A stretch of DNA of 64,000 bases from Neospora caninum Liverpool (lineage: Eukaryota > Apicomplexa > Conoidasida > Eucoccidiorida > Sarcocystidae): the NCBI RefSeq assembly GCF_000208865.1, contig NC_018391.1:62001-126000 (forward strand), read 5' to 3'. The notes below the pieces were generated by a model. The model worked only from the letters and a program-made list of their open reading frames with translations, had not been told where the DNA came from and made no database searches. Numbering within the stretch: position 1 is the stretch's first letter; each line of letters opens with the position of its first letter. Of the stretch, positions 11,893-23,600 are shown in pieces. Position numbers and translations under genes: made by a program.

Positions 11893-14310
11893 TCAGTGGA
11901 GAAACAAGAGGATCCAGAGGATGAGAGCGGTCATGCAGAAGATTACCAACCAGATGATACACCTGCAGGCAAAAGCAGAGGCGAGAGAAACAAAGAGACG
12001 AGAAGTGGGATCACAGTCTCCTGGCGACTTGGGCTGATTTTGCATGCAGGGTCGAAGAGGCCCAGGCGGAAAAGAAAGCAAGAGTTAAAAGGAGCAAAAA
12101 GGAACTGACAACGCAGCCTTGGCGCAGCAGAACGGGAAAATAAAACAGGCTAGAAAAAACGTGGAGCAAGAGGGAGAAGGAAGAAGAACAAGGGAGAGAG
12201 AGAAGGAATAAGAACAAGAGAAACAGAAAGAAGAAGAACAAAAGAAAAAGAAGGAAGAAGAACAAGGGAGAGAGAAGGAAGACAAAGAGAGAGAGGAGGA
12301 AGAAGAGAGAGAGGAGGAAGAAGAGAGAGAGGAGGAAGAAGAGAGAGAGGAGGAAGAAGAGAAAGCGGTAGCGTGAGGGAAACTCACTTTCTGCGTGTGG
12401 TGGCGCGACTGAGGCGACGTGCATGCACCAGTTCCCGGTTCGCCTGGCTGGCCGAGTCTCGAGTGGAGTCGAGGAGATTGATGACGCCGTCTGAAAAACG
12501 GAAGAGCGGCAGAAAGTCTAGAGCTCTATTAATCGCCAGGTCTCAAGACGCCTCTGAGCTGAGGGAACGCGGAAAGGGAGAACAGAGGCGAAAGGCAGAG
12601 GACCCAGCAAGTCAGAAAACAGACAAGAGATCTTCAGAGACCGGACACGCTTTGCGTCCGCCTTCCGTCCACACCAGATGAAAAACACATCTTCATACAT
12701 AAAAAAAAGATATAAAAGTATACAAAGATAATCACAATTATACAAACACAGATAAGCAATTGCATATCTATATCTATGTATATTCGTTTGTGTGAGAAAA
12801 CCCGTTGAGAGGCATGTTTTACCAATGCCCAGTTGCTGATCGTCCACGTAGAAGGCCAGTTGCTCATAAAGTGATTGGATGCCTGAGAAAGGAAACACAG
12901 AAGGAAAGAAACGCTTCCGTTGCCTTTCAAAACAAGATCCTGATTCGAAGTCCAGCGCACGGATATAAGAAGCAAGATTCTTCTCCGTGCTTCAGAATTT
13001 CATGTCCGCACATGCACCCATACACCAACAAATACACATACCTATATATATATATATATATATATATAGGTGAATACATAATTAAATTGACACACACTGA
13101 ACACATGTTTGTACACAGAGCTAGAGGAAAGGAGACAACGAGAGCGAGAGACAGAGAGACAGAGAAAGGGAGAAGAGAGAAGCTGAAGGAGGGAGCGAGA
13201 ACGAGGTAAAGAAGGAGAGAGTCAGAGAGCAAGAGAAGGAGAGACACTGGCATGCATGTGGATTGACGTGAAGAGAGCCGTTGACGCTGACCTTGAATTT
13301 CGCGTTGGATTTTTGCGAGGCCGTCGAGTTGTTCCTGGCGAATCGCGTGTTCAATGCAGCCCTCCGGAATCTCGACGGGGACGTTGGGCCTGCAAAAGCG
13401 CGCAAAGGATCGCCACGTGTATATCGACGGCCCCTTCACTATTCTCAGCAACGCAATCGCTCGTTCCTCGTTGATTCGTCGCTCCGGCTTCTGTCCCCAA
13501 CTCCCCAACCCCTCTCCCAGACAGGTGTTTGTCCGCACGACCCAGAAAAAGAAACCGCCGTGTCTCCCCGTCTTCGGTCCGTTTCGGATGCTGAGGAAGA
13601 ACCTACCGCGCTTGGCTACTCAGAGAACTCCCGTTGTGCACGGCTGCCTCGTCTCCACGCGAACGGTCGAGCAATGCCTGGTAAGCTCTCATTTCTCTGT
13701 CCTCGCCTTCTTCTCGGTGTTCTCGATTTTCCGAGGGCGGCGACGCAATGACGCCTGCAGCCGCCGCGATGGCCGCGCCTTTCCGACTCTCGAGGCCATA
13801 CGCTTTCCGATGTGCGTGCTCACTGTCTCTTCCTTCCTCTCTCTCGCCTTGCCATCTCCGCTCGCCTCGCCCAGCAGCACCGTCTCCGCTCGTCTCCACT
13901 TGGGGCGAAAAGCTGCCGTCTGCAGTCTTGCTTCCTCTGTGCATTCGCTGGGCGTCTTCCCAGGAAGAAAGACGTCCTGGACTCCCTCGCCGCCCCTCGC
14001 TCCCAGCACGGCCCCGAAGCGCCAGTTCCCGAGCTGTATGTACACCCCGCGAGAGCGTGTGCGACGCCGACTGCTCCTGCCGCATGCGCTGGTGGCTAGC
14101 CAGGAGGTCGAGCAGGCCTTCGCGCTGCCTTTGAAAATTCTCGTCCGAGTCTTGCGAGTGAAACGGCGACGAGTGGCTGCTCGGCGCGTCGCGAACAGCC
14201 GCCAGCGCACGCGGCGAAGGCAAAGACGCCCGAGGAGGAGGCGGTGCCTCCAGTGCTGACGCATAAACCCCAGAGACAAACAAAAGACGAAGCAAACGCA
14301 CGCAGTTGCA

Positions 14311-14359
<49 letters not shown>

Positions 14360-15292
14360 GACTTGATAGAGCGACGGAGAAACCGTTTCATTTGGATCTG
14401 TCCCTTTGCGCGGGACGCACGAGAGCCTCGTCGATGTTCGGAACCACGTGGAGACTCTTCCTCGTTATACAATCATTCTTTGTTCATTTGCCTACGAACA
14501 CATCCGCGTGTAAACGTGCGTAGATGTGTTTGTGCGCCTCCATCGCGTGAGTGGCTTATCAGATCATTCGACGATAAACAACTGCAAGAACATAAATGCA
14601 TGTATCTATATCTATCCATATCGATCTAATATATATATATATATATATATATACAGGAGGGAGAGAGGAATGTTACCTTCAGCAGCTTCTTTGAGGTTTT
14701 TGGTGGCGAGGCGAAGACTTTGGATGAGGCGCTGGTGCATGAACTGGCGATGTTGCTTTTCGGCGTGCGAGGTCGCGGCGCTTGCATGCATTGCGAGGTG
14801 GGCGAGTCTGCGGTGCGCCTCCTCCGCGGCCGCCCGCGCCGCTTCCAGCTGTCCGCGAAGCTCGGTTTGGTGTCGCAGAAGAACGAGAGAGTTGGAAACT
14901 GCACAAGAAGAGGAATGAGAAGAGAGGCGGGACACGTCCGGCTGGTCTTCCGAGGCGTGGGGCGAGGGCGGATCGGAAGACTCCGGAGAGGGGAGAGGCT
15001 GCTCGTCTCGCGTTGAGGCTCTCACATCTTTCCACGCCGTCTGCTGGGAGGCTGCAGGTTCGTCTCTGCCTTCGCTCTCGGGGAAGGGAGAGGCCGCCAG
15101 GGCGTCGATTTCGGTTTTCAGCCTCCGAATCGAAGACGAAAAGCGCCGGAGTTGCTGGAGGAGATCCTGTACCACTCGGCAGTCTTCGAGGTACGCCGCG
15201 TCCGCAGCTGCGGAAGGCGACGCATGCAGAGGCAGAAGAGACACCCCCTGCGGCGACGCAGCCAGCAGGGCGGAATGGAACGCGAAAGACAT
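11893..15292 (-). CDS. Qa-SNARE, syntaxin family (Pep12/syntaxin 7-12-like)
   Basis: Six exons fit in phase: 15292-14677, 14255-13607, 13389-13292, 12882-12823, 12490-12388 and 11962-11893, giving 531 aa. The N-terminal part (LLQQLRRFSSSIRRLKTEI and FMHQRLIQSLRLATKNLKEA) looks like the Habc helical region of endosomal syntaxins. The SNARE motif is split over exons 3 to 5: IQSLYEQLAFYVDDQQLGID then GVINLLDSTRDSASQANREL. The Gln of VDDQ sits at the ionic zero layer, so it is a Q-SNARE. Exon 6 encodes a basic stop followed by a 19-20 residue membrane anchor (CIIWLVIFCMTALILWILLF) and two or three terminal residues. It should act in membrane fusion in the endosomal or Golgi system. It is nearly twice the usual length because a long Ser/Arg/Glu-rich insert (exon 2) separates Habc from the SNARE helix. 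The exon 3 donor is GTCAGC. Confidence 0.9.
12170..12365. repeat. Polypurine/polypyrimidine tract with 18-bp periodic units
   Basis: It lies in the last intron of the syntaxin gene (12387-11963). The plus strand is nearly all A/G. From about 12287 to 12360 an 18-bp unit (GAGAGAGAGGAGGAAGAA) repeats about four times. On the sense strand it forms a very long pyrimidine tract ahead of the terminal acceptor; triplex formation is possible in principle. Confidence 0.75.
13043..13068. repeat. (TA)n microsatellite
   Basis: About 13 TA dinucleotides within intron 3 of the syntaxin gene (13291-12883). Confidence 0.9.
14314..14353. repeat. (TA)n microsatellite, longest in the window
   Basis: About 20 TA dinucleotides in intron 1 of the syntaxin gene. 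A second run lies in the same intron at about 14628-14654. Confidence 0.9.
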
Positions 15293-16381
15293 GGCGGGAG
15301 CGTGCAGGAGGCCGTACAAATTTTTCAGAGGAAAGGAAGCGCAGAAGCAAAGGTAAAATGACAAGAGATCAGGGGCAGAGAGTGACAGAGAGGAAGAGAG
15401 GGAGAAGAGGAAGAGAGGGAGAAGAGGAAGAGAGGGAGACAAGAAACAGAGAGAGAGAGAAGGGGACGTGGATGACCTTGAGGATTCGCAAGATAGCGCC
15501 AGCAGCGCGTCGAGAAGAGGAGAGCCGAGGGTGGTGGACCATGAAAGAACTGAGAGCAGAAGGGAAGAAAGAGCGACGCCGCGACAGAGAGTCGGGAGAG
15601 AGGCGAAGACGAGCGACAACGGAAAGCCAGCAGAAACACGAAAAGGCGAAGAGCGAGGGAAGCGTGGAGAGAGGACACACCTACAAATGGAAAGAGAGAG
15701 ACGCAAAAAACAAATAGGAGACGGAGAGACAGAGCGCGACGCGAAACGGGAGGAACGCGCAGATGCTGCCGTTGCGTAGAGAGACCGAGACCGGTTACGT
15801 AGGCTTTTGTCTGCCAATCCCTCCACAAGGCTTCTTCTTTGAAGAAACGTTTATCGGTTTTTCTGCTCTTCCTGGTCTTCGCTGTTTAGAGTCTTGCCAA
15901 GATCCGGGAAGTGCGGCGGGTTGCGAAAATCTAAGTCCGCATGCTCAGCCTGTTTTTTTTTTCTCTGCACACTCCCGACTTTGCGCGGCGAAAACGCGTG
16001 AGAGACTCTGTACTGTCTCTGAGAAGAAAGGGAAGAACAAAAGCGACGACAAAATACAGAAGTTGTGAAGATCGCCGCTGGGGCGAGAAGAATAACTCTC
16101 TTTTCCCTTCTCTGCTTCCGGCTCGACGGCGCCAGCAGAACTGGGAACAGAAGGAGCTGGCTGTCGTCTTGGTTTTCTTCTTTTTGCGCGCGTCTGGAAG
16201 AAGATTCTGGACTTCGACGACGCTTTCTTCTTCCAACCTTTTGGATTACATTTCGCCCCTGCACTGCCTCCTGCGTCAGCTCTTCACCGTGATCTTCTCA
16301 CCTCCCTTTCTTCTCTCCGGTCCCTCGTCTCTATCTCTGCCCACCTCTGCGGGACTGCGAATTTCCTCGCAAAAGACCAAC
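15293..16381. promoter_or_regulatory. Divergent intergenic region, syntaxin / putative mitochondrial protein
   Basis: Two 5' ends face each other over about 1.1 kb. One AGAGACG heptamer at 15697-15703 matches WGAGACG, an element described in T. gondii promoters. A single 7-mer match is weak evidence. The rest is GA-rich with no open frame I trust, apart from the in-frame extension of the downstream gene back to 15941. Confidence 0.35.
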
Positions 16382-18291
16382 ATGCCTCGTGCCTTCGTCG
16401 GCCGTCGCCGGATGGCGGCGAGGACACACAACTCGCCTGGAAGTCTCTTTTACGCGAAGAGCGTCTCTCTCTCCTCTTCCTCTCGAGCCCTTACGTCTTT
16501 CCTCTCTTTTCCCGGTTCCCCTCCGACCCCTCTATCGTCTCCCTCGTCCTCTCTGTGTGCCTTTCCCGTCGACCTTTTGCCTCCTGGACCTTCTCTTTCT
16601 GTCCGCTGTAGCGTGTCTCCTAACCTCTCACGGTCGTCTGCAAGGGGTCGCGACGGAAGTCTCCTTTCCTCCGCTCTCGCCTCTCCGCGGCCAGCGCCCA
16701 GTCCCGCAAGAGGTACAGCTGTCTCTGCCTTCTCTTCTCTCGCTTTGTCTTCACGCACCTCCTTCTCCTATCTCTCTCCCTCCTTTTCTTTCTTTTCTCC
16801 CCTTTTCCCGGCAGGGTCCGTCCTGGATGCATGCGCTTCCGGCGGCAGGCGACCTGAGGGCGGAGTCGAGAGCCGCAATCGCCCCGGATGCGCGACCGCG
16901 CCGGCTTCTCTGTCCAGCTCCGGCCCAGTGCAGAGAATCTGCCTTTTCACGGCAAGGGGACCACGGCGGTTCTTTTCTGTGGGAAAATCAGAGACGCCTG
17001 TCGAGAATCCGGGCGAAGGGAAGGAGGAAGACGGGAGGACGGACGCGCACGAGGAGACACAGCCGGCCGGAGAGGAGGAGGTTTCGCGCGCAGAGCGCCA
17101 GAGGGAAGAGGAAGGTGGGACGGAGAAGCCGGAAGAGCTCCCAGTTGAAGAGAAGAAAGAGGAGAATCGCGCGAGACTCAGCGAAGAGACAGGAGAGAAC
17201 AACAACTTTCCAGGAGACGCGTCCTCGCCTGTGGCGTCAGAGGAGGCCGGTTGTGAGGCGTCTTCAGCTAGCGCCTCGCCTCTGCCTCCCCAGTGGTGGG
17301 ATTGCCCCAGCGAGCTGACCGAGTTTCTGGTTCCTCCGCCGCTGGAAAACTTTTTCAGCGTGGACGGCGGTGACTTGGACCGTGAACGCCTCCAGGCGGT
17401 GATTCGGCGGGTGTACGTACACTCGAACGCGCACTTGGCCGCGGCGCATGCTGAGCCTTCTGTGTGGTGTACAGACACCGCGTCTGGGGGTGAGGCGGAG
17501 CGCGAGACGAAGAGGCCAGACGAGCTGCCTCCCTGGTTTCAGTACCCTGACCCCAACACGATGTGGCCGAATCCGCTTCTCCACAACCACCGCCTGAAGC
17601 CGTTTGTGCGCCCACGGCCTTCGCTGGGGGCGGGGGTGGACGAAGAGCAAAGCAGCGAACGGCGAAGAGGCGCTGGGGAGGCGGAGGCCGCCGCTCTCGA
17701 GGACAAGCAGCTGCGCGTCAACAAGCACAGACTGGAGCATCTTTGGAAGTTCGCGCGAAGCTACGGCGTGGCCTGGGACGAACTTGACGAGGTGTACATA
17801 CACTTCATGCAGATGAAGCGAACTCGCGAAGAGAGGTGGGAGGAACACCGAACAGACTTGCTGCAGTACGCCGCGGTGGTAGCCGCCAGAGAGGTGCGAG
17901 AAAAACGCAAGAAGGAGATTGCAGAAGCAGGCGTCGATCTCGCTGCCGTTCAGCCAGAACATCGAGAGCAAATGTGCTTGCCGCGGAGTCTTCATAGGAA
18001 GGAAACGCGACGGTGAGAGACGAGAAAAGGGCGGGGAGAGCAAGAAGGCAGCACGCCGGGGCGATGGCGCATAAAGCAGGCGAGAATAACGGAAGGACGG
18101 AAACATGCCGATAAGACAGAAGGAACATGACGTTCTTTCCTTCGACGGCGACAGCCCATGACAATCCTTTCTCTCGTGCTCTTCCCTTTATCAGTGTTTC
18201 GGTTTCCGTTCGCAAGGCTCTGGACAATTCCACATATATATGTATATATGTATATAACGATATCAGTCTGTAAAGTGTGTGCAAGTATTCG

Positions 18292-18324
<33 letters not shown>

Positions 18325-18376
18325 GTATATGTGTATGTATATATAGGCATATGCCGATACACATTTGCATGTGTGA

Positions 18377-18411
<35 letters not shown>

Positions 18412-18942
18412 TATATGTATATGTATATGTATGCATACAGGTATGGGGGGTGACGGTTTTATTTGGCGTCCTCCGTCCGGTCAAAACCTGGTTGCGCCGG
18501 ATACAGCGAGGCGACTGTGCCTGTGTCTTTCTTGGTGCTTGGTTTTTTCAGCTTATTCTTCGAGTGGCGGCGAAGTTACTTGGGGCCCTGGCGCCCAGGC
18601 GGCCTGCAGAAGTTGATGAAGGCTGTGGTAACACTCCGCATGTTGCAGCGGGAGACGAACGAGCGTTTTCTCTTTCTCGGCGACGCGAAGAGCAAGACTC
18701 GGGAGGAGCGCGAAGAAGCGCGTGCGCGGATGGAAGCGGAAATCATCGGCCTTCTTCAGCGGAGCGACGCAGCGACGGGTACCGGCAGCTGCGCGGGCGA
18801 GGTCGAAAACACGGCGGCGCCGGGGCAGGAAACGGGACAGCTCTTTGAAGTCTGGGAATTCGACGGCGTGGGGAAGAAGGAAACGATCGTGCGAGACGAG
18901 GAGGAAGACTTCGACGACGCACAAGTCGACGTGCGAACGTGA
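16382..18942 (+). CDS. Unknown protein with a mitochondrial-type N-terminus (673 aa)
   Basis: Two exons in phase: 16382-18012 and 18552-18942. I chose the ATG at 16382 because the product then begins [20 protein letters not shown], an Arg/Ser-rich, acid-poor leader typical of a mitochondrial transit peptide; the frame is open back to an ATG at 15941, so the start is not certain. A Ser/Pro-rich then Glu-rich linker follows (to about residue 310). The conserved-looking part starts at [20 protein letters not shown] and includes [20 protein letters not shown] and [20 protein letters not shown], then a charged helix ([20 protein letters not shown]). Exon 2 continues with a Leu/Arg/Glu-rich helix and an acidic tail ending at TGA 18940-18942. 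I recognise no family; a mitoribosomal or respiratory-complex accessory subunit is only a guess. Confidence 0.66.
18304..18408. repeat. Paired (TA)n microsatellites in the intron
   Basis: Two (TA)n runs, about 18304-18325 and 18381-18408, in the 18013-18551 intron of the putative mitochondrial protein gene, joined by TATG/TGTA-rich DNA. Confidence 0.85.
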
Positions 18943-20235
18943 GGGGCCCCGGACGCTTCACAGCTAGCAGGCGCTAAAGAGAGGAAGGAGAGGCGAGCGG
19001 GAAGAAATCGAAAGAAAGGGGAAAGGAAACGAAATCTGAGAGACGATGGGACGAATCGAGTGTGAGGCGCGGGTGTGCGGATGCCCGGGTGCGCGGTGGA
19101 ATGCCTTGGCGAAGATGCGGAAGGTCCAGAAGGGCAAATAAGCAGAGGGACGGAGGATGACAACAGAGCACGGCGGAGATGAAGCGGATCCGAAGCCGAA
19201 ATCTGGAACGTGGAGAATCCCCCTGGCGCCGACGCCATACAGGCGAAGAACGTGAAGAGGAGAGTTGTGAGAACGATTCATGTGCTCACCAGGACTAGAA
19301 GTAGAGTCTGGGATGCCTGGAGGTGTAGAGCGAAACAGCTGAGAGAGAAAGGGAAGGCGGGGAGAAAAGGAGGGAGGGAAAGAAGAGAGAGAACAGTGAC
19401 AGACAGAGGAAGAGAGGAAGAGAGGAAGAGCAGAGAGGAGAGTATGAAAGGGAAAGGTCGAAGGAGAAAGAAGCGCTGCACGGTATAAAGGATAAGAGGG
19501 TGCAGTCAAAGACGGCAACTCGAGTGGGAAACCACCCCTTCGCACGGGCTGTCGTCTCACCGGTTTTTGTCCTCTGACGTGCCTGTTTCTTTTTCTTTTG
19601 TATCTACGTCTTCTTGAGGAGACGCACCTCCTTCGCCTCTTGGTTGTCTCACGAACTCCGTTTCTTCTCAAGTTCAGCGTTTTCGCCGTGTTCCGTTCTT
19701 CGCGTTTCTCCCCTGTCTCTCGCCTTCCGCTGTCCTTGTCTCGTCTCTCCCTTCTGACGCGCTTGAGGGGATGATCAACCGCCGCGTGTCCACCTGGGGG
19801 CTGTGGCGGCAATGAAGTTTTGTTTCACCGCGAAAAAAGGTTCTTGGAGCGCGCCTCTTCGAAACATGCATGCACTGGACGCAGGCTCCCACGCTCGCCT
19901 GGATCTGGGATCCCGCGCTGTGTAGCTTAAATCCAGTAAACAGAGAATTTAGAATGCCTAGGTACTGACTAAAGCAAAAGTGTAACTTCGATCCACACGC
20001 TTCTCTCAAAGTCGCGCACTCTCGTCCTCGCTCTACCCCCCTCTTTCGCTCTCCCTTTCTCTAACGTTCCGACTATATATATATAGAGAGAGAGAGATAG
20101 ATAATTTAGACCGTGCGTTTATGTGCGTGGTACAGTGAGCCTCAACAATCAGGAATGCAGATATGGGTAGATACGTGTAGATTAGGCATGTGTCTTTGTA
20201 AATCCATCTCCGCCTACCTTATCTGTCGGGTTGTA

Positions 20236-20278
<43 letters not shown>

Positions 20279-20658
20279 GCCTCTGTGTATGGGCATACAT
20301 GTATGTCTTCCTATGTCTCCTTGTATATATATATATATATGTAGTTGTGTAGCTGCGCATAGAAAAAGACAATGAGACAATGTATTTTTGAGGAATGAGC
20401 CCGCTCGGGCGCAGGAGCGTTTTGGGAGTTTCATTACAGCCGCGACTTGTTCTCTAGCGCTGCGAGACGCGATGGGAAACGGAAAAGAAAAACCGACGGG
20501 CGGCAACCATCGCCTTCGCGAGCGTCTTGATCCCGTCCCACAGGCACACATGCACATGCGCGCATAGCCGGAAGCAGGCGAGGCATTGCAGCTCACATGC
20601 CGTCGGCAAGACGCTTTCCCCATCCGCCGCCAAGGCGGCTTTATCCACTTTTCGGAGA
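18943..20658. other. Convergent intergenic region with (TA)n
   Basis: The 3' ends of the putative mitochondrial gene and the large WD40-type gene converge here. A long (TA)n run spans 20240-20274, with shorter ones near 20074-20085 and 20325-20341, and GA-rich DNA lies at 19330-19470. A minus-strand open frame over 18964-19812 is Arg/Ser/Pro low-complexity and lacks a usable start context. I see no supported gene. Confidence 0.5.
20240..20274. repeat. (TA)n microsatellite
   Basis: About 17 TA units in the convergent spacer between the putative mitochondrial gene and the WD40-type gene. Confidence 0.9.
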
Positions 20659-23600
20659 TCAGGTGACGCTGCGAACGTTGCGCAGACTGGCCAAGAGAGC
20701 CTCTGCTGCCTTTTGTTTTTCTCGCTCTTCCTCGCGGTCTCGGGCACTCCGCTTTCGGCTTTCCCGGAACCGTCTGAAGGCGAAAGAGGCTGCCTCTTTG
20801 TGCACTTCCAATTTCTTCAGAAGCCTCGTGAAGCGCAAAACGAGCTGTCGAGCACATGCGAGATCCTTCTGGACGCTTCGCGCAGAAGAGGCTCGGCCAG
20901 CTTCTTCGCGTGCACCAGCGACGCCCTCTTCTCGCCTCTCGCAGGCGCTCTCTTTCCCGTCTGGCGAACCATCTTCCCCCTCTTCTCCATTCTCTCTGTT
21001 CTCCTCTTCGGCCCTCTCTGTCTCTGCTTCGCTCGCATCTCTCCCGTCGCCAGCGGTCTCGCCCCCGAGGGCGAGTGTCTCCGGCGGCAAGGCCCATCGC
21101 TGGAGGAGACAGGCGACTGTGGCGTCGGAGACACCCAGGCCCGTGAGGAGCCGCTGGAAGCCGCGGCGTGCCCGAAAGGCGGCGAGGACGCGCGGCGGCG
21201 GGTGAGCCTGCATGCGCGGCGGCAGCTCGAGGGCCTGCACAGGCAGTTCCGGAAACGGCGCAAAAGGAGCGCGCAGCAGCTCAGCCTGTCGCTCCCGCTG
21301 CATGCGCTGGACGGTGGCCAGCAGCTGCTCCCAGGGCTGAGACGCCAGAGCACGAGAAAGGAGTTTCTCCTCCTCGAGAAGCGGCGACAGCGCCCGGAAA
21401 GAGAGCAGATGGGGACCGAAACAAAATGGAGCGAAACGCGAGCACGCACTTGGGGGAAGACGCCGCCCGATATGGGACTCCCCGGCCGACCCACTAAGCT
21501 CCAGAGACGCAGAAGAGAAAGAAGAGACAGAAGACGAGGACGAAGACGAGGACGAAGACGAGGACAACGACGAGGAAGAAGACGAGGACGAAGAGGCCGA
21601 AGACGAGGACGAAGAGGAAGAAGACGAGGACGAAGAGGGAGTGGGGAGACGGGGGAACAGAAGTACCTCGTGTTGCAGGAAGAGTTCGAGAGCCAAGGCG
21701 TCGAGCACGCCAAGAGGAACGAGAGAGGCAACCTCGTCATCGGCAGTCGCAGGTTCCACGGCCGACGCCGACGTCTGTGAAGCGTGGAGCTCCGATGCGG
21801 TGGGAGATGAAGAGAGAGAGGCTGCACCATTTTCGATGTCTTGAACGCACTCGGTTCCGGGAAAAGAGAGGCGATTCCCTTTCGCTGTCGACGCCCGCCT
21901 TTGGGCTCTCGCGAACGCAGTCAGCATCGTCTGGGCGAGTCTCAGAGTCTCCGCAAACCCGCCCAGATGCTCCCCCTCTGAGGCGTGAGACCACGGAGCC
22001 GAGACAGCGCCTCCGTTTTCGTGAAAACGTCCTTTCTCCCTTCTGCCGCACACTTCTCCCCCCCATCTCAGTTCGCCCTCGTTGGTCTCGCCTACGGCTC
22101 TCAGTCCGCTTTCTCGCAAGCCTCGCAAAGACACCCGAGAGTCCGCTGAGCCTCCGCCGCCAACACGCGCCTGGACGAGACCGTCAAAGACGCTGCACGC
22201 GCATGCTGGGAAAGACGCGAAAAGCGGATTTCGAAGCGCCACGAGACCCGAGTCGTCGGGGATTCGCCGCGAACGCGGCAGCAAGTAACGCATCACCAGC
22301 GACGGAGAATCGGACAAAGGCAAGGACACGGTAGTTCTGCGTTGCGTAGAGGCTGAGGAGAGAGGCCGATTGCCCCGGCGTGGAGACACGGCGTTATGGA
22401 TCTCGTCGCCTTCTGAACTGAAGCCCTCGGCTTCTGAGTTTCCGCCTTCCTCGACCGGTAACCCGCAGCGCTTCTCGTCGCCCCCTGCCTGGGCGATTGA
22501 GGTGTCGTAGTGGGACGCGTCCGTTTCTTCTCCCGAGGCGCAGAGAGAAAGGCGGTCGGCTTCGCACTCCAGGCCGGCAAGGCTGCATTCCCACTTAAAC
22601 TCGAGCATGCGCGTCAGGTTTCGCTCCTCCTGTCGGAGAAAGGCGAAGAACCTCGTGTACGAAAACGCATTTGGTCTGTTTTCTCGGTATGTAGCGCCCT
22701 CGACATTGTCGGAACCATTTACAATTTCATATCTACATTTTGTCGAAGCAGTGTGGATCTCTCCCTGACACTCTCTGTCTCCTCTGTCAGCTGGCCCGGC
22801 CAGCGTTTCTACTGTGTCTCTCTCCGCTTCCTTCTCTCCTTCTCTTTCTTCGACGTCGTTGGGAGTGACGCTTGCACCCTCTTTCGCGCTTCCCTTGTCC
22901 TGGCCTTCTTCGTCGGCCCGCCCCTCTATTCTCTGCGCTCCTTCTTCTCTCGCCTTTTCCCTTTCCTCTTCAAGATCGCACATGCCCAGCTGCAAGAGAA
23001 AGAGAAACAGCCTGACTCGCTGCTCTGCCTCATGCAGCGTGACGGCGCCATCATCTGTCTCTCCTTTCTTCTCTTCTTTGTTTTCTCTTGTCGCCTCTTC
23101 TGCGGCGTCGTCCACCCCGCGAGCGTCGTTGCAGGCCGAGCTTCCTGACGCGTCCGCAAAGAGCCTCGCAGAGACAACGGGCGGAAGGCGAGGCAGGAGG
23201 CGCGAGAGCGAGAGCGGCGAGGCAGGCGAGACAGCTCGTGCGGACGTAGGCGCCCCGGCACCTGCACGAACACAGAGGTGGACAGAGCAGGACGTGGTCC
23301 CCCAGAAAGAGGAGAAACTCATGGGAACAAAAACAGACACTCAAGCGCACGGCCGCAGCATCCTGACGCCGAAAAGGCACACGCACAAACGGGGAAAAAA
23401 GGGAGAATGAGGAAGGCGAAAAGGAGCAACGCGCGCCGGTGTTCATCGTGATGCGACGACGAAAAACGTTTGGGGAAGGATGCAAGCCGCCTGGTCGAGA
23501 GAAAGAAGATAGACTGCGAGGCACCCGTTTCAGAAGTTGTCCCGCGTTGCCTGTCTCGCTTGTCTGCTCACCTGCAAGTGCATTCCGAGCAAAGGCGCTC

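Noticed and set aside
18964..19812. Minus-strand frame of about 282 codons
   Set aside because: Arg/Ser/Pro-rich throughout, over a GA-rich convergent spacer, with no splice partners or family motif.
20454..20747. Minus-strand frame with plausible sequence (CELQCLACFRLCAHVHVCLW) just beyond the WD40-type gene stop
   Set aside because: It overlaps the end of the last exon in another frame and no intron of workable size could join them.
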